A DNA stretch of 64,000 nucleotides. It comes from an uncultured Parabacteroides sp. (GTDB lineage: Bacteria; Bacteroidota; Bacteroidia; Bacteroidales; Tannerellaceae). The notes under the pieces were generated by a model. The model saw only the letters and a program-made list of their open reading frames with translations, was not told the DNA's origin and searched no databases. A program made the position numbers and the translations under genes. This document shows, in pieces, positions 45,580 to 54,737 of the stretch. Where the stretch lies: the NCBI RefSeq assembly GCF_902493135.1, contig NZ_CABUOD010000021.1, positions 18,176 through 82,175 on the forward strand, in the 5' to 3' direction. Numbering within the stretch: the first letter of the stretch is position 1; the number at the start of each line of letters is the position of its first letter.

Positions 45580-47904
45580 ATGAAATTACGAATTTGTACT
45601 TTGATCGCTGCGTCGTGTGCCGCCTTATCCGGCACGGCACAGAATGAAAAATTGACGGAATACGTCAATCCGCTGGTAGGAACGGATGGTTACGGCAATG
45701 TGTATCCGGGGGCGCAGATCCCGTTCGGAGGGATCCAGATCAGTCCGGATACGGATGCCAAATACTATGACGCGGCTGCCGGCTATAAATATAACCACAC
45801 TTCGATCCTGGGCTTCAGCCTGACGCATCTTAGCGGGACCGGTATTCCCGACCTGGGCGATTTCCTGTTTATCCCCGGAACCGGAGAGATGAAACTGGAA
45901 CCCGGAAGCCGTGAGAACCCTGATGAGGGCTATCGCTCCCGGTACACGCATGACGAGGAACAGGCCACTCCTGACTATTATGCCGTTCGCTTGCAGGACT
46001 ACGGAGTAAAGGCGGAGATGACGGCAGGACTGCGGAGCGGAATGTTCCGTTTCACCTATCCCGAATCGGAAAAATCATTTATCATGATCGATATGAACCA
46101 TACGCTTTGGCAGTCGTGCGAATGGGCCAATCTGCGTATGGAAAACGATTCGACCATCACGGGCTATAAGCTGGTGAAAGGATGGGGGCCTGAACGCCAC
46201 GTCTATTTTACGGCTGTCTTTTCCAGAAAATTGACGGGCCTGCGTTTCATGCAGGATAAAAAGCCGGTGATCTATAATACATCCCGGTTCAGGAGCGACC
46301 GCGAGGCCTGGGGGAAGAACCTGATGGCTTGCCTCTCTTTCGCAACCGGGGAAGGGGAGGAGGTGATCGTGAAAACGGCCATCTCTTCCGTCAGTACCGC
46401 CGGAGCGAAGATGAACATGCAGGAACTGGACGGGTTGACATTCGACAGCCTCAAGGAGAAAGGGGAGGACCTGTGGGAGAAAGAATTGCAAAAATACCGG
46501 ATTACCGCCGACCGCAAGACAAAGGAAACGTTTTATACTTCCGCCTACCATGCCGCCCTCCATCCGTTTGTTTTCCAGGATGCGGATGGCCGTTTCAGGG
46601 GCCTGGACAAGAATATCGGGCAGGCGAAAGGCTTTACCAACTATACGACTTTTTCCTTGTGGGACACCTACAGGGCTTTGCATCCCTGGTTCAACTTAGT
46701 GCATCAGGACATAAATGCCGATATCGCCAACTCGATGCTGGCCCACTTTGACAAGAGCGTGGAGAAGATGCTCCCGATCTGGTCTTTTTACGGGAACGAG
46801 ACATGGTGCATGATCGGCTATCATGCGGTTTCCGTCCTGGCGGATATGATCGTCAAAGGGGTGAAGGGCTTCGACTACGAACGGGCGTATGAGGCGATGA
46901 AAACGACTGCCTTGAACGAACATTACGACTGTCTGCCCGACTATATGCGGAATGGTTACGTCCCGTTTGACAAAGAGGCGGAGTCGGTTTCCAAGACCTT
47001 GGAATATGCCTATGACGACTATTGCATCGCACAGGCCGCCAAGGCGTTGGGCAAGACTGACGATTACCGGTATTTCCTGAACCGTTCGCTGTCTTACCAG
47101 ACCTTGATCGACCCGGAAACGAAGTATATGCGTGGCCGTGACAGCAAAGGGGACTGGCGTACGCCGTTTGCCCCGATCGCCTACCAGGGACCGGGTTCCG
47201 TCAATGGCTGGGGAGACATTACGGAAGGGTTCACCATGCAATACACCTGGACCGTCCCGCACGACGTACAGGGATATATCAACCTGGCAGGAAAAAAGTG
47301 GTTCGAGGAACGTTTGGATGAACTCTTCACCGTCGAGTTGCCGGATGATATACCGGGCGCTCACGATATTCAAGGGCGTATCGGCGGCTACTGGCATGGT
47401 AACGAACCTTGCCATCATGTCGCCTATCTGTACAACTATTTAGGCAAACCCTGGAAATGCCAGAAGTGGATCAGGGAGATCGTTGCCCGTTTTTATGGCA
47501 ACGAACCGGGCTCGTTGAGCGGGAATGACGACTGCGGACAGATGTCGGCCTGGTATATGTTCAACTGCGCAGGCTTTTATCCGGTAGCCCCTTCCAGCAA
47601 TATCTATAACATCGGCTCTCCGTGTGTAGAGGCGCTTTCGATCCGGATGAGCAACGGAAACGAAATAAAGATGACCACGGAAAACTGGTCGGAAGAGAAC
47701 GTCTATGTCAAAGAGCTATATGTCAACGGAAAGAAATATGATAAATCCTATCTGGCCTATGAGGATGTGCAGGCAGGAATTACCCTGCACTTTGTGATGA
47801 GCGGCAAACCGAACTACAAGCGTGCCGTTTCGGCGGACGCCCGTCCCGCCTCGTTGTCGTCACCGGGCAAAACGATGTTTTACCAAATATCTGATAGCAA
47901 GTAA
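45580..47904 (+). CDS. GH92 family alpha-mannosidase (copy 3)
   Basis: A 774-residue GH92 enzyme; the ATG at 45580 gives the signal peptide LIAASCAALSGTAQN. Motifs match copy 1: PLVGTDGYGNVYPGAQIPFG, DTYRALHPWFN, HGNEPCHH with the general acid Glu in place, and GNDDCGQMSAWY. It is a predicted exo-alpha-mannosidase in the periplasm or at the outer membrane. It is slightly more distant in position (146 bp gap with a hairpin) from the other two. Confidence 0.94.
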   Translation: MKLRICTLIAASCAALSGTAQNEKLTEYVNPLVGTDGYGNVYPGAQIPFGGIQISPDTDAKYYDAAAGYKYNHTSILGFSLTHLSGTGIPDLGDFLFIPGTGEMKLEPGSRENPDEGYRSRYTHDEEQATPDYYAVRLQDYGVKAEMTAGLRSGMFRFTYPESEKSFIMIDMNHTLWQSCEWANLRMENDSTITGYKLVKGWGPERHVYFTAVFSRKLTGLRFMQDKKPVIYNTSRFRSDREAWGKNLMACLSFATGEGEEVIVKTAISSVSTAGAKMNMQELDGLTFDSLKEKGEDLWEKELQKYRITADRKTKETFYTSAYHAALHPFVFQDADGRFRGLDKNIGQAKGFTNYTTFSLWDTYRALHPWFNLVHQDINADIANSMLAHFDKSVEKMLPIWSFYGNETWCMIGYHAVSVLADMIVKGVKGFDYERAYEAMKTTALNEHYDCLPDYMRNGYVPFDKEAESVSKTLEYAYDDYCIAQAAKALGKTDDYRYFLNRSLSYQTLIDPETKYMRGRDSKGDWRTPFAPIAYQGPGSVNGWGDITEGFTMQYTWTVPHDVQGYINLAGKKWFEERLDELFTVELPDDIPGAHDIQGRIGGYWHGNEPCHHVAYLYNYLGKPWKCQKWIREIVARFYGNEPGSLSGNDDCGQMSAWYMFNCAGFYPVAPSSNIYNIGSPCVEALSIRMSNGNEIKMTTENWSEENVYVKELYVNGKKYDKSYLAYEDVQAGITLHFVMSGKPNYKRAVSADARPASLSSPGKTMFYQISDSK

Positions 47905-47941
47905 ATGGACGATTTCTATTCGATTTTCCGATAAATCTCAA

Positions 47942-47949
47942 TATCTTTG
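47942..47949 (+). promoter_or_regulatory. -7 promoter box of the DUF262 operon
   Basis: TATCTTTG is an exact TAnnTTTG match, 64 bp before the DUF262 gene start and right after the GH92 gene. The -33 region is T-rich but not a clear TTTG. It shows that the following operon is independent of the PUL. Confidence 0.6.
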
Positions 47950-48013
47950 CATGAAACATTTATCTCTTTATTAATTTAAAGACTATTGCTCAATCGTAAA
48001 TCAGGATAAATAT

Positions 48014-49171
48014 ATGGGAAATATGGATATAAAAGATGAAACATCAATAATAAACAGTGATGAAAATGTGGTTAGCGATGTGGAACAAGCCGATCTGTCA
48101 ATAAACGGAGATGATTCATATACCATATATCCGAATGCCGAAGTGAGGGTGGAAAAGGCTCAATATAGTATTATGCATTTGCATACACTTTGCCTGAAGC
48201 GGAAAGAATTAATAATTGATCCGGATTTCCAGAGGCATGATGTCTGGAAACAGAGGCAGAAGTCCGAGCTGATCGAATCGATCCTAATGGGAATTCCTAT
48301 ACCATTAATGTATTTATTTGAGGATAAGAATGGGAAGAAGCAAGTTGTTGACGGACGACAAAGGATAAGTGCTATTCTGGATTTTCTGGAAGGAAAGTTC
48401 AAATTGAATAATCTGAGGATATTGAAGCAGTTTAATGGATGTTGTTTTGCGGATTTGGATTTGAAGCAACAGGGAGTTATTGAAGACTTTCAATTACTTT
48501 TTTACATTATACAGCCTCCGACTCCTGAGCGGGTAAAGTATGATATCTTTGACCGGGTAAATCGCGGAGGAACTCCTTTGAATAAGCAGGAAATGAGGAA
48601 TGCCTTATACCGTGGACGTTGCACACGGATGTTGGATAAACTTTGCTGTTCTCCCGAATTTTTGATTGCGACAGGGCGTTCTATTAATAAAGAAAGGATG
48701 AAAGACCAATATGTCGTTTTACGGGCAATGGCCTTCCTGATGTTGCATCGTGGAGAGTTTAAAGATATTCCGGCTCTCCAATACCGGGGGGATATAGATG
48801 ATTTTCTGGCTCGTTTTATGGTTTATGTGAATGATAATGCACCTGAAAAATTGATTGTAGATTATGAGAATCTATTTATTCGCTGTATGCAGATCAGTTA
48901 TGATCTTTTAGGAGAAAATGGTTTTCGTTTTTCGGGAAATGGGATTAGAAGACCTATAAACATGCCTCTCTTTGAGGCATTAAGTTATTTGTTTTCTTTT
49001 GTCCCTGAGAAAATCGATTACACATGGGCGTCAAGACTCATACTGGATATAGAATCTGTAAAGGAAGAGTTTGATGATTCCCGTTATTTTTCCGGTAATA
49101 TAGACTCGACTACAAGTGTCTCTTTCAGGTTTGATCGAATGGATAAAATAATAAACAGGATTCAGTTATGA
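48014..49171 (+). CDS. DUF262 (ParB/GmrS-like N-terminal) domain protein, gene 1 of a candidate defence operon
   Basis: A 385-residue protein. An acidic, probably flexible N-terminus of about 45 residues is followed by DUF262: IIDPDFQRHDVWKQRQKS, ESILMGIPIPLMYL, VVDGRQRISAILDF (DGQQR-type nucleotide motif, residues 111-117) and FDRVNRGGTPLNKQEMR (179-195). DUF262 has a ParB-like fold with NTPase or nicking activity in GmrSD, SspE and related defence proteins. Here the DUF1524 HNH nuclease domain found in GmrSD and SspE is absent; the C-terminal 150 residues are helical and unassigned. The stop overlaps the next ATG by 4 bp. Confidence 0.88.
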   Translation: MGNMDIKDETSIINSDENVVSDVEQADLSINGDDSYTIYPNAEVRVEKAQYSIMHLHTLCLKRKELIIDPDFQRHDVWKQRQKSELIESILMGIPIPLMYLFEDKNGKKQVVDGRQRISAILDFLEGKFKLNNLRILKQFNGCCFADLDLKQQGVIEDFQLLFYIIQPPTPERVKYDIFDRVNRGGTPLNKQEMRNALYRGRCTRMLDKLCCSPEFLIATGRSINKERMKDQYVVLRAMAFLMLHRGEFKDIPALQYRGDIDDFLARFMVYVNDNAPEKLIVDYENLFIRCMQISYDLLGENGFRFSGNGIRRPINMPLFEALSYLFSFVPEKIDYTWASRLILDIESVKEEFDDSRYFSGNIDSTTSVSFRFDRMDKIINRIQL

Positions 49172-50190
49172 TAAAACATATACAAATAAAAGACTATAAA
49201 TGTCTTCATGATGAGAACTTGGAGATAAAGCCTTTTACAATTGTAACGGGTGTTAACTCGGCAGGTAAGTCAAGTTTGATACAGTCGGTATTACTTCCTG
49301 TTCGCAGGATAGGGAAAAATGGACAAATTTTACTGGATACTATTGTGAATCTGACATTCGATACAATTAGAAATAAGTATTATAATGCAAAAAGTGTCAG
49401 GGTCGATATCGATATCGATAATGTGCATATTTCCTATCACGGAACAAATGAACTCTCTTTGGTTTTTCTTCCTTCGGAAGAGGATGCCGACATGCCGATC
49501 GACATAGAGCAAAATTTATACTATTTGTCTGCCAATAGAATCGGGGCGGAGTTGCATTCCAAAATTTCGCCACAGTTTAAAGTGGGCGTAGTCGGTGAGT
49601 ATATAGTAGGTTCATTTGAAAAAGAAAAATCTAATCCTTTAATGCCGGAATTGATTAAAGATGATTCCTCTTATACTTTATCTGCTCAGGTGAATTATTG
49701 GTTGTCTTATATTTTAGATATACCGACGGAGTTGCAGACGGAACGCCGTTTGGATGATGTGGTCGAGGTACAGTATAAAAGTGACGGGTTGGGAAATATT
49801 TCGCCTTTCCAGTTGGGAGCTGGCGTAAGTTATCTTACCAAAATGTTGATCATGTGCTTGCGGGCAAAAAAGAATGATGTTATTCTTATCGAAAATCCGG
49901 AAATCCATCTTCATCCGGCCAGTCAGGCAAAGGTTGGTGAATTCTTGGCCTTTATTGTTAGAGCCGGTATACAGGTAATCATAGAAACACATTGCGAACA
50001 CCTTATATATAAGGTCGGTTATGAGATTTATAAAAAGCGTTTTTTGAAAGATGATGTGACCATTTTGTATAAAGAGGGCATCCAGAATCCGTTCATTGTA
50101 CTTGGTTTTAAAGAGGATGGCAAGTTTACTCGTGACTTCCCGGAAGGTTTTTTCGATGCGACTTTAGCTGAACTGCTTGAAATGGAATAA
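49168..50190 (+). CDS. AAA/ABC-type ATPase with DUF3696 C-terminus, gene 2 of the candidate defence operon
   Basis: A 340-residue SMC/OLD-like ATPase. Walker A is GVNSAGKSS (residues 28-36), and a hinge-less insert is followed by the ABC signature region LGAGVSYLTKML, Walker B VILIENPEIHLHP (238-250) and the H-motif IETHCEHL (272-279). The tail DFPEGFFD (323-330) is typical of DUF3696. No TOPRIM nuclease is fused, so catalysis of DNA cleavage would have to come from a partner. Overlap with gene 1 (ATGA) and 1 bp to gene 3 indicate translational coupling. Confidence 0.88.
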   Translation: MIKHIQIKDYKCLHDENLEIKPFTIVTGVNSAGKSSLIQSVLLPVRRIGKNGQILLDTIVNLTFDTIRNKYYNAKSVRVDIDIDNVHISYHGTNELSLVFLPSEEDADMPIDIEQNLYYLSANRIGAELHSKISPQFKVGVVGEYIVGSFEKEKSNPLMPELIKDDSSYTLSAQVNYWLSYILDIPTELQTERRLDDVVEVQYKSDGLGNISPFQLGAGVSYLTKMLIMCLRAKKNDVILIENPEIHLHPASQAKVGEFLAFIVRAGIQVIIETHCEHLIYKVGYEIYKKRFLKDDVTILYKEGIQNPFIVLGFKEDGKFTRDFPEGFFDATLAELLEME

Positions 50191-50191
50191 T

Positions 50192-50911
50192 ATGGGGAAA
50201 TATAGTTTTGTGTTGTCTGATACTTTGTATAAGCAATATTATTTGTTTAAGGAGCATCAGGACTATGATAAAGATATACTCTTGCACTTGCTTAAGTTTC
50301 GTTGTGGCGAGTTTCTGACCAATACCAGACAATTAGATGATATCGGGATTGGCGATCGTGTGTCGAAAAGTCTTTATGACTCTTTAAAGTATGCCCGGTT
50401 AACAAAGCAGACTTTGGAAGAACTGGCAAGAAAGACTGACTATAAATTGATATTGTGTGATGACAGAACGGATTATCCGTATGTCAATATCATGTCCGAT
50501 CAGATCAGTAGCCATATCACCGGTTGTTTTTATAGAAATGTCCATAGAGATAAGGCGATCAGGCACATAAGAGCACTATGCCAGGATGCGAAAAAAATAT
50601 GCCTGTACGATCAATACCTGAATGCCTGTAAGGATGTCTTGAAATTGATTTTGCCGAACAAAAAAGTAGAACTTGTCTATCATTCGAAGCATTTGAATGA
50701 TAGTGCTGTTGCTGATTTGCAAAAGTATAATCCTCAATGGTCTTTTTCCTTGGATGATTCACTGTTGACCCATCATGATCGATATATCGTGATTGATAAT
50801 AAAATGGAAATCATCTTATCCAGCGGTTTTATGTATTTGGAATTGACGGGTAAGGAACTGACTTATGTGGTTAGGCCTGTTCAGGAAAACAGGCTGTTAG
50901 TGAATGGCTGA
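50192..50911 (+). CDS. PLD-like (MIT_C-like) putative effector, gene 3 of the candidate defence operon
   Basis: A 239-residue protein I do not recognise as a named family. The second half (about residues 115-229) has the shape of a phospholipase-D-like domain: ICLYDQYLNACKDVL (strand then Tyr-Asp), ELVYHSKH, then HHDRYIVID at 194-202, the expected place of the catalytic His, then SSGFMYLELTG. It lacks the canonical HKD repeat and has only one such motif, as in MIT_C-type PLD folds that may act as dimers or may be non-catalytic. The N-terminal 110 residues are helical. The ATG at 50192 follows the ATPase stop directly. Confidence 0.75.
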   Translation: MGKYSFVLSDTLYKQYYLFKEHQDYDKDILLHLLKFRCGEFLTNTRQLDDIGIGDRVSKSLYDSLKYARLTKQTLEELARKTDYKLILCDDRTDYPYVNIMSDQISSHITGCFYRNVHRDKAIRHIRALCQDAKKICLYDQYLNACKDVLKLILPNKKVELVYHSKHLNDSAVADLQKYNPQWSFSLDDSLLTHHDRYIVIDNKMEIILSSGFMYLELTGKELTYVVRPVQENRLLVNG

Positions 50912-50973
50912 AGAAAAATGCGGAATAAAGGGCTATATCGTATTATCTTCTTTCGCGAATACAGAAAAATTTC

Positions 50974-50981
50974 TATATTTG
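50974..50981 (+). promoter_or_regulatory. -7 promoter box of the PPi-phosphofructokinase gene
   Basis: TATATTTG is an exact consensus match, with TTTC at 50951-50954 at the right -33 distance. It is 52 bp before the start codon. Confidence 0.65.
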
Positions 50982-51032
50982 CACCGCCTTTAATTAGGAA
51001 TCAGATACTTTCTAAATAAATCAGATTAAGAA

Positions 51033-52679
51033 ATGACAAAGAGTGCATTACAAATTGCAAGAGCAGCTTACCAGCCAAAGGTTCCCGCTGCATTGAAAGG
51101 CGCTGTAAAAGCCGTAGATGGTGAGTACACACAATCAGTCGCCGATCAGGACGAAATCAAAAAGTTATTCCCGAACACGTACGGAATGCCTGTCGTTACT
51201 TTCGAAAAGAGTAACGAGAAGAAAGAGCTGCCGGCCATGAATGTCGGTGTGATCCTTTCCGGCGGCCAGGCTCCTGGCGGTCATAACGTGATTGCAGGTC
51301 TGTTCGACGGTATCAAGGCTAACAACGCAGCTTCTCGTCTGTATGGCTTCATCCTGGGCCCCGGTGGTCTGATCGATCATAAATATATGGAACTGACGGC
51401 TGACATTATCGACGAATACCGTAACACGGGTGGTTTCGATATGATCGGTTCAGGTCGTACCAAACTCGAAACAAAAGAACAATTCGACAAGGGTCTGGAA
51501 ATCCTGAAAGAACTGGACATCAAGGCACTGGTTATCATCGGTGGCGACGATTCCAACACGAATGCGTGCGTATTGGCCGAATATTACAAAGCAATCAACG
51601 CAGGTGTACAGGTAATCGGCTGTCCGAAGACAATCGACGGTGACCTGAAGAACGAACAGATCGAAACTTCTTTCGGTTTCGACACGGCTTGCAAGGTTTA
51701 TTCGGAAGTTATCGGCAACATCCAGCGTGACTGCAACTCCGCACAGAAATACTGGCACTTCATCAAGTTGATGGGACGTTCCGCTTCCCACATCGCTCTG
51801 GAATGCGCTTTGCAGACACAGCCGAACATCTGTATCATCTCTGAAGAAGTGGAAGAAAAGAACATGTCTTTGGACGATATCGTGACGTATATCGCCGGCA
51901 TCGTTGCAAAACGTGCTGCCGAGGGCAACAACTTCGGTACGGTGCTGATCCCCGAAGGCCTGATCGAATTCGTTCCGGCCATGAAACGCCTGATCGCCGA
52001 GTTGAACGACTTCCTGGCTAAACACGATACCGAATTCAAGATGATCAAGAAGAGCGAACAGCGTGCTTATATCATCAGCAAGCTGACAAAAGAAAACTCC
52101 GACTTGTATGCTTCCCTGCCGGAAGGCGTGGCACGTCAGTTGTCTTTGGATCGCGACCCGCACGGAAACGTACAGGTTTCTCTGATCGAAACAGAAAAAT
52201 TGCTTTCTGAAATGGTCGGCAAGAAGTTGGCTGAATGGAAGGCTGAAGGCAAATACGCCGGCAAGTTCGCCGCACAGCACCACTTCTTCGGTTATGAAGG
52301 CCGTTGCGCCGCTCCGTCCAACTACGATGCAGACTACTGCTATTCCTTGGGCTATACGGCTTCCTGCCTGATCGCTGCCGGCAAGACCGGTTATATGTCT
52401 TCCGTGCGCAACACGACTGCTCCGGCCGACAAGTGGATCGCCGGCGGTATCCCCGTAACCATGATGATGAACATGGAAAAACGTCACGGCGAAATGAAAC
52501 CGGTTATCCAGAAAGCCTTGGTGAAACTCGACGGCGCTCCTTTCAAGAAATTCGCTGCCAACCGCGACGAATGGGCAATGACGACAAGCTATGTCTATCC
52601 CGGCCCTATCCAGTATTTCGGCCCGACTGAAGTATGCGACGAACCGACCAAGACATTGCAGTTGGAACAGGCTAAATAA
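51033..52679 (+). CDS. pfp: Diphosphate--fructose-6-phosphate 1-phosphotransferase (PPi-PFK)
   Basis: Reversible glycolytic enzyme that uses pyrophosphate to phosphorylate fructose-6-phosphate. The 548-residue length is that of the long clade II PPi-PFKs. Key motifs: GVILSGGQAPGGHNVIAG (phosphate loop), VIIGGDDSNTNA with the Asp that marks PPi use, PKTIDGDLKN (substrate-binding TIDGD), and MGRSASHIALECAL. It is expressed from its own promoter and ends in a good terminator, so it is a single-gene unit. Confidence 0.96.
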   Translation: MTKSALQIARAAYQPKVPAALKGAVKAVDGEYTQSVADQDEIKKLFPNTYGMPVVTFEKSNEKKELPAMNVGVILSGGQAPGGHNVIAGLFDGIKANNAASRLYGFILGPGGLIDHKYMELTADIIDEYRNTGGFDMIGSGRTKLETKEQFDKGLEILKELDIKALVIIGGDDSNTNACVLAEYYKAINAGVQVIGCPKTIDGDLKNEQIETSFGFDTACKVYSEVIGNIQRDCNSAQKYWHFIKLMGRSASHIALECALQTQPNICIISEEVEEKNMSLDDIVTYIAGIVAKRAAEGNNFGTVLIPEGLIEFVPAMKRLIAELNDFLAKHDTEFKMIKKSEQRAYIISKLTKENSDLYASLPEGVARQLSLDRDPHGNVQVSLIETEKLLSEMVGKKLAEWKAEGKYAGKFAAQHHFFGYEGRCAAPSNYDADYCYSLGYTASCLIAAGKTGYMSSVRNTTAPADKWIAGGIPVTMMMNMEKRHGEMKPVIQKALVKLDGAPFKKFAANRDEWAMTTSYVYPGPIQYFGPTEVCDEPTKTLQLEQAK

Positions 52680-52710
52680 TATATCCAACGAGATATAATC
52701 AATAAATGAT

Positions 52711-52746
52711 AGAGGTAAGGCATTTCGCTTTACCTCTATTTTTTTA
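52711..52746 (+). terminator. Intrinsic terminator after pfp
   Basis: AGAGGTAA (52711-52718) pairs with TTACCTCT (52730-52737), with a 10-base loop region, followed by a run of seven or more T. Confidence 0.85.
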
Positions 52747-52769
52747 TCTTTACGGAAAAATAAAAGGAT

Positions 52770-54155
52770 ATGGATAATTTGCAGCAGTTATTGGACGAAT
52801 GGCAGGCCCTTCAGCCTCTGAAGCCGGAAGATGAGAAGCGGTTAGACCGCAAGTTCAGGTTAGAGTTTAATTATAATTCGAATCATCTGGAGGGGAATAC
52901 ACTGACGTATGGCCAAACAAAACTTTTGTTTATGTTTGGCGAGACATCCGGCTCTGCTTCCTTGAAAGATTATGAAGAAATGAAAGCCCATAATGTCGGT
53001 CTGGAGATGATGAAACAGGAAGCAATGGATAAAGAACGTCCCTTGACCGAGCAATTTATCCGTGAACTGAATAAGACAATTCTTGTCCAGGATTATTGGA
53101 AGGATGCCAAAACCCCTACAGGCACAAAGACGCGTATGGAGATAAAGATCGGAGTGTATAAATCCCGCCCTAATTCGGTTATAACAGCGACAGGGGAGGA
53201 ATTTCATTATGCATTGCCGGAAGAAACACCCGCTTTTATGACGGATTTGGTAGATTGGTATAATGCGGAGGCGGCAAAAGGCGTCCTATCTCCGGTGGAA
53301 CTGGCCGCCTTGTTGCATTACCGCTATATCCGCATTCATCCTTTTGAAGATGGTAATGGGCGTATTGCACGCCTGTTGGTGAATTATATATTGTTTCGGA
53401 ACGGTTATCCGATGATTGTGATCCATACGGAAGATAAGCAAAATTATTTGCGGGTTCTGCATCAATGTGATGTGGCGGTCGGCCTGACTCCTTCGGATGG
53501 TGCGAATGCTTCGCTGGATAAAATCAGGCCGTTTGTCGGTTATCTGAATGATTGTGCGGAACGTGCTTTGCGAATCGGCATAAAGGCTGCTAAAGGCGAG
53601 AATATAGAAGAGGAAGATGATTTTGAAAAAGAATTGGCTGTTTTGCAGCGGCAGATAAGGAAAGAAGAGGTGAAAAACGATTCGCCTAAGTTTAGCGTCG
53701 AGATGGTTTTGGATGTATTGGAAAAGGTGTATAAACCCTTCGTGAAGAAGTTAGAGGAAGCGGTTGCCCCTTCGGAGGTATTTTTTATGTCTGTCCGGAA
53801 ATATGACTGGATCAGCAAAGGGCTTGACCTGATTGCGGATGGAATGATGCAAACATCTTCCGTTTCAAAAGAAACGTTGGATGACCCTAAAACACAAGAG
53901 ATACTTGGAAATGCCCATGCATTCGTTTTTCGGATCGATTTATCCGAACCTAAGCGGGAATATAATATGGAATCGATAGCCGTTAGGATAGATGGCCGTA
54001 TATTCCTGGAAGAAACCTATTATACCTTTGCCTCTGATCCGGATAAACTTTACCCATATGCGACTTATCCTTCTTTGGAAGATATAGCCCGAATGATTCA
54101 GTCCATAAAAGCCGGTATCCTTTTAAGCATAAGAAAGGCGGCCAAAGCGGAATAG
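52770..54155 (+). CDS. Fic/DOC family protein
   Basis: A 461-residue Fic protein. The Fic core motif HPFEDGNGRIAR is intact, with its His, acidic residue and Gly/Arg phosphate-binding loop, so AMP-transfer or related activity is possible. The N-terminus contains NYNSNHLEGNTLTYGQT, which resembles the inhibitory-helix motif (S/T)xxxE(G/N) here as SNHLEGN, suggesting auto-inhibition of the class II type. The C-terminal 170 residues are an unassigned extension. No partner antitoxin gene is adjacent. Confidence 0.9.
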   Translation: MDNLQQLLDEWQALQPLKPEDEKRLDRKFRLEFNYNSNHLEGNTLTYGQTKLLFMFGETSGSASLKDYEEMKAHNVGLEMMKQEAMDKERPLTEQFIRELNKTILVQDYWKDAKTPTGTKTRMEIKIGVYKSRPNSVITATGEEFHYALPEETPAFMTDLVDWYNAEAAKGVLSPVELAALLHYRYIRIHPFEDGNGRIARLLVNYILFRNGYPMIVIHTEDKQNYLRVLHQCDVAVGLTPSDGANASLDKIRPFVGYLNDCAERALRIGIKAAKGENIEEEDDFEKELAVLQRQIRKEEVKNDSPKFSVEMVLDVLEKVYKPFVKKLEEAVAPSEVFFMSVRKYDWISKGLDLIADGMMQTSSVSKETLDDPKTQEILGNAHAFVFRIDLSEPKREYNMESIAVRIDGRIFLEETYYTFASDPDKLYPYATYPSLEDIARMIQSIKAGILLSIRKAAKAE

Positions 54156-54232
54156 CTGTTGCGTGTCTTTCGTGGATTGTCGGTTGGAAAAGGAGGCTAT
54201 AACCAGGATGGTTCGGGGAATCATATCCGGTA

Positions 54233-54357
54233 TTACAGCTCGCCCGGCCGTTCATCGCCGGCTCCTCCTCCTTCTCCTTTCTTCTTGCTGCCGCGCTGGT
54301 TGCGGGCGGTGCGAGTTTCGGCGATCAGGGTGTTGACGCTTCGGATGAAAGTGGCCG
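54233..54357 (-). pseudogene. GC-rich C-terminal gene remnant
   Basis: On the minus strand an open frame reads FIRSVNTLIAETRTARNQRG, then a Lys run and a Gly/Glu-rich tail, ending with TAA at 54233. The codon use is GC-rich and protein-like, and it stops making sense where the 41-bp repeats begin at 54359. There is no good start codon. I cannot name the family. It is probably a leftover of an acquired gene; the rest of 54156-54232 shows nothing recognisable. Confidence 0.4.
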
Positions 54358-54358
54358 T

Positions 54359-54481
54359 CCCAACTTGGGACAGGCACTTTTGAAATGAAAAGTAGTCCTC
54401 CCAAGTTGGGACGGTCGTTTTTGTGACAAAAAGTAATTTACCCAAGTCGGGACCGCTGTTTTAGAAAGCCAAAGAGCACGA
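54359..54481. repeat. Three tandem 41-bp repeats with palindromic cores
   Basis: The near-palindrome CCCAACTTGGGAC occurs at 54359, CCCAAGTTGGGAC at 54400 and CCCAAGTCGGGAC at 54441, exactly 41 bp apart. The intervening sequences are themselves related (TTTT...AAAAGTA blocks that can pair). It is a tandem array, not a CRISPR, because the spacers are similar to each other. Confidence 0.8.
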
Positions 54482-54530
54482 ATCCGCTATATTTTCGGCC
54501 TTTTTTTATTTGCATGTTTACGAAAAAACT

Positions 54531-54538
54531 TATATTTG
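54531..54538 (+). promoter_or_regulatory. -7 promoter box before a structured leader
   Basis: TATATTTG is an exact TAnnTTTG match. The distance to the next start codon (200 bp) implies a long transcribed leader. Confidence 0.6.
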
Positions 54539-54540
54539 CA

Positions 54541-54737
54541 GCGACTAACATTATTTCCCGGAAGCAGTGAACCTGCTTCTGCATGGATGCAGGCATTTTT
54601 ATGCCTGTCTCTATCCCCATAGGCGGTTCCGTACCCCCGTGGGGAGCATTAATGTGCCTCCAGCTTCTGGGAAGTGTTGAGTAACGGGAAAGGCGGGACC
54701 GTTCTATTTTCGCCCCACTTTTAATACCTTATTTATT
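54541..54737 (+). ncRNA. Candidate structured leader RNA
   Basis: Between the promoter box and the ATG at 54738 lie several clean hairpins: GAAGCAG/CTGCTTC (54561-54579), TGCATggATGCA (54580-54591) overlapping the alternative CAGGCAT/ATGCCTG (54590-54607, loop TTTT), and CCCC/GGGG pairs further on. The overlapping second and third stems are mutually exclusive, as in an attenuator or riboswitch. I see no match to a known riboswitch consensus. Confidence 0.5.

Noticed and set aside
48014..49171. GmrSD-type or SspE-type restriction enzyme
   Set aside because: DUF262 is present but DUF1524 with its HNH nuclease motif is missing, and the partner genes differ.
54359..54481. CRISPR array
   Set aside because: Only three repeats, with spacers similar to each other, and no cas genes in the window. 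It is a simple tandem repeat.
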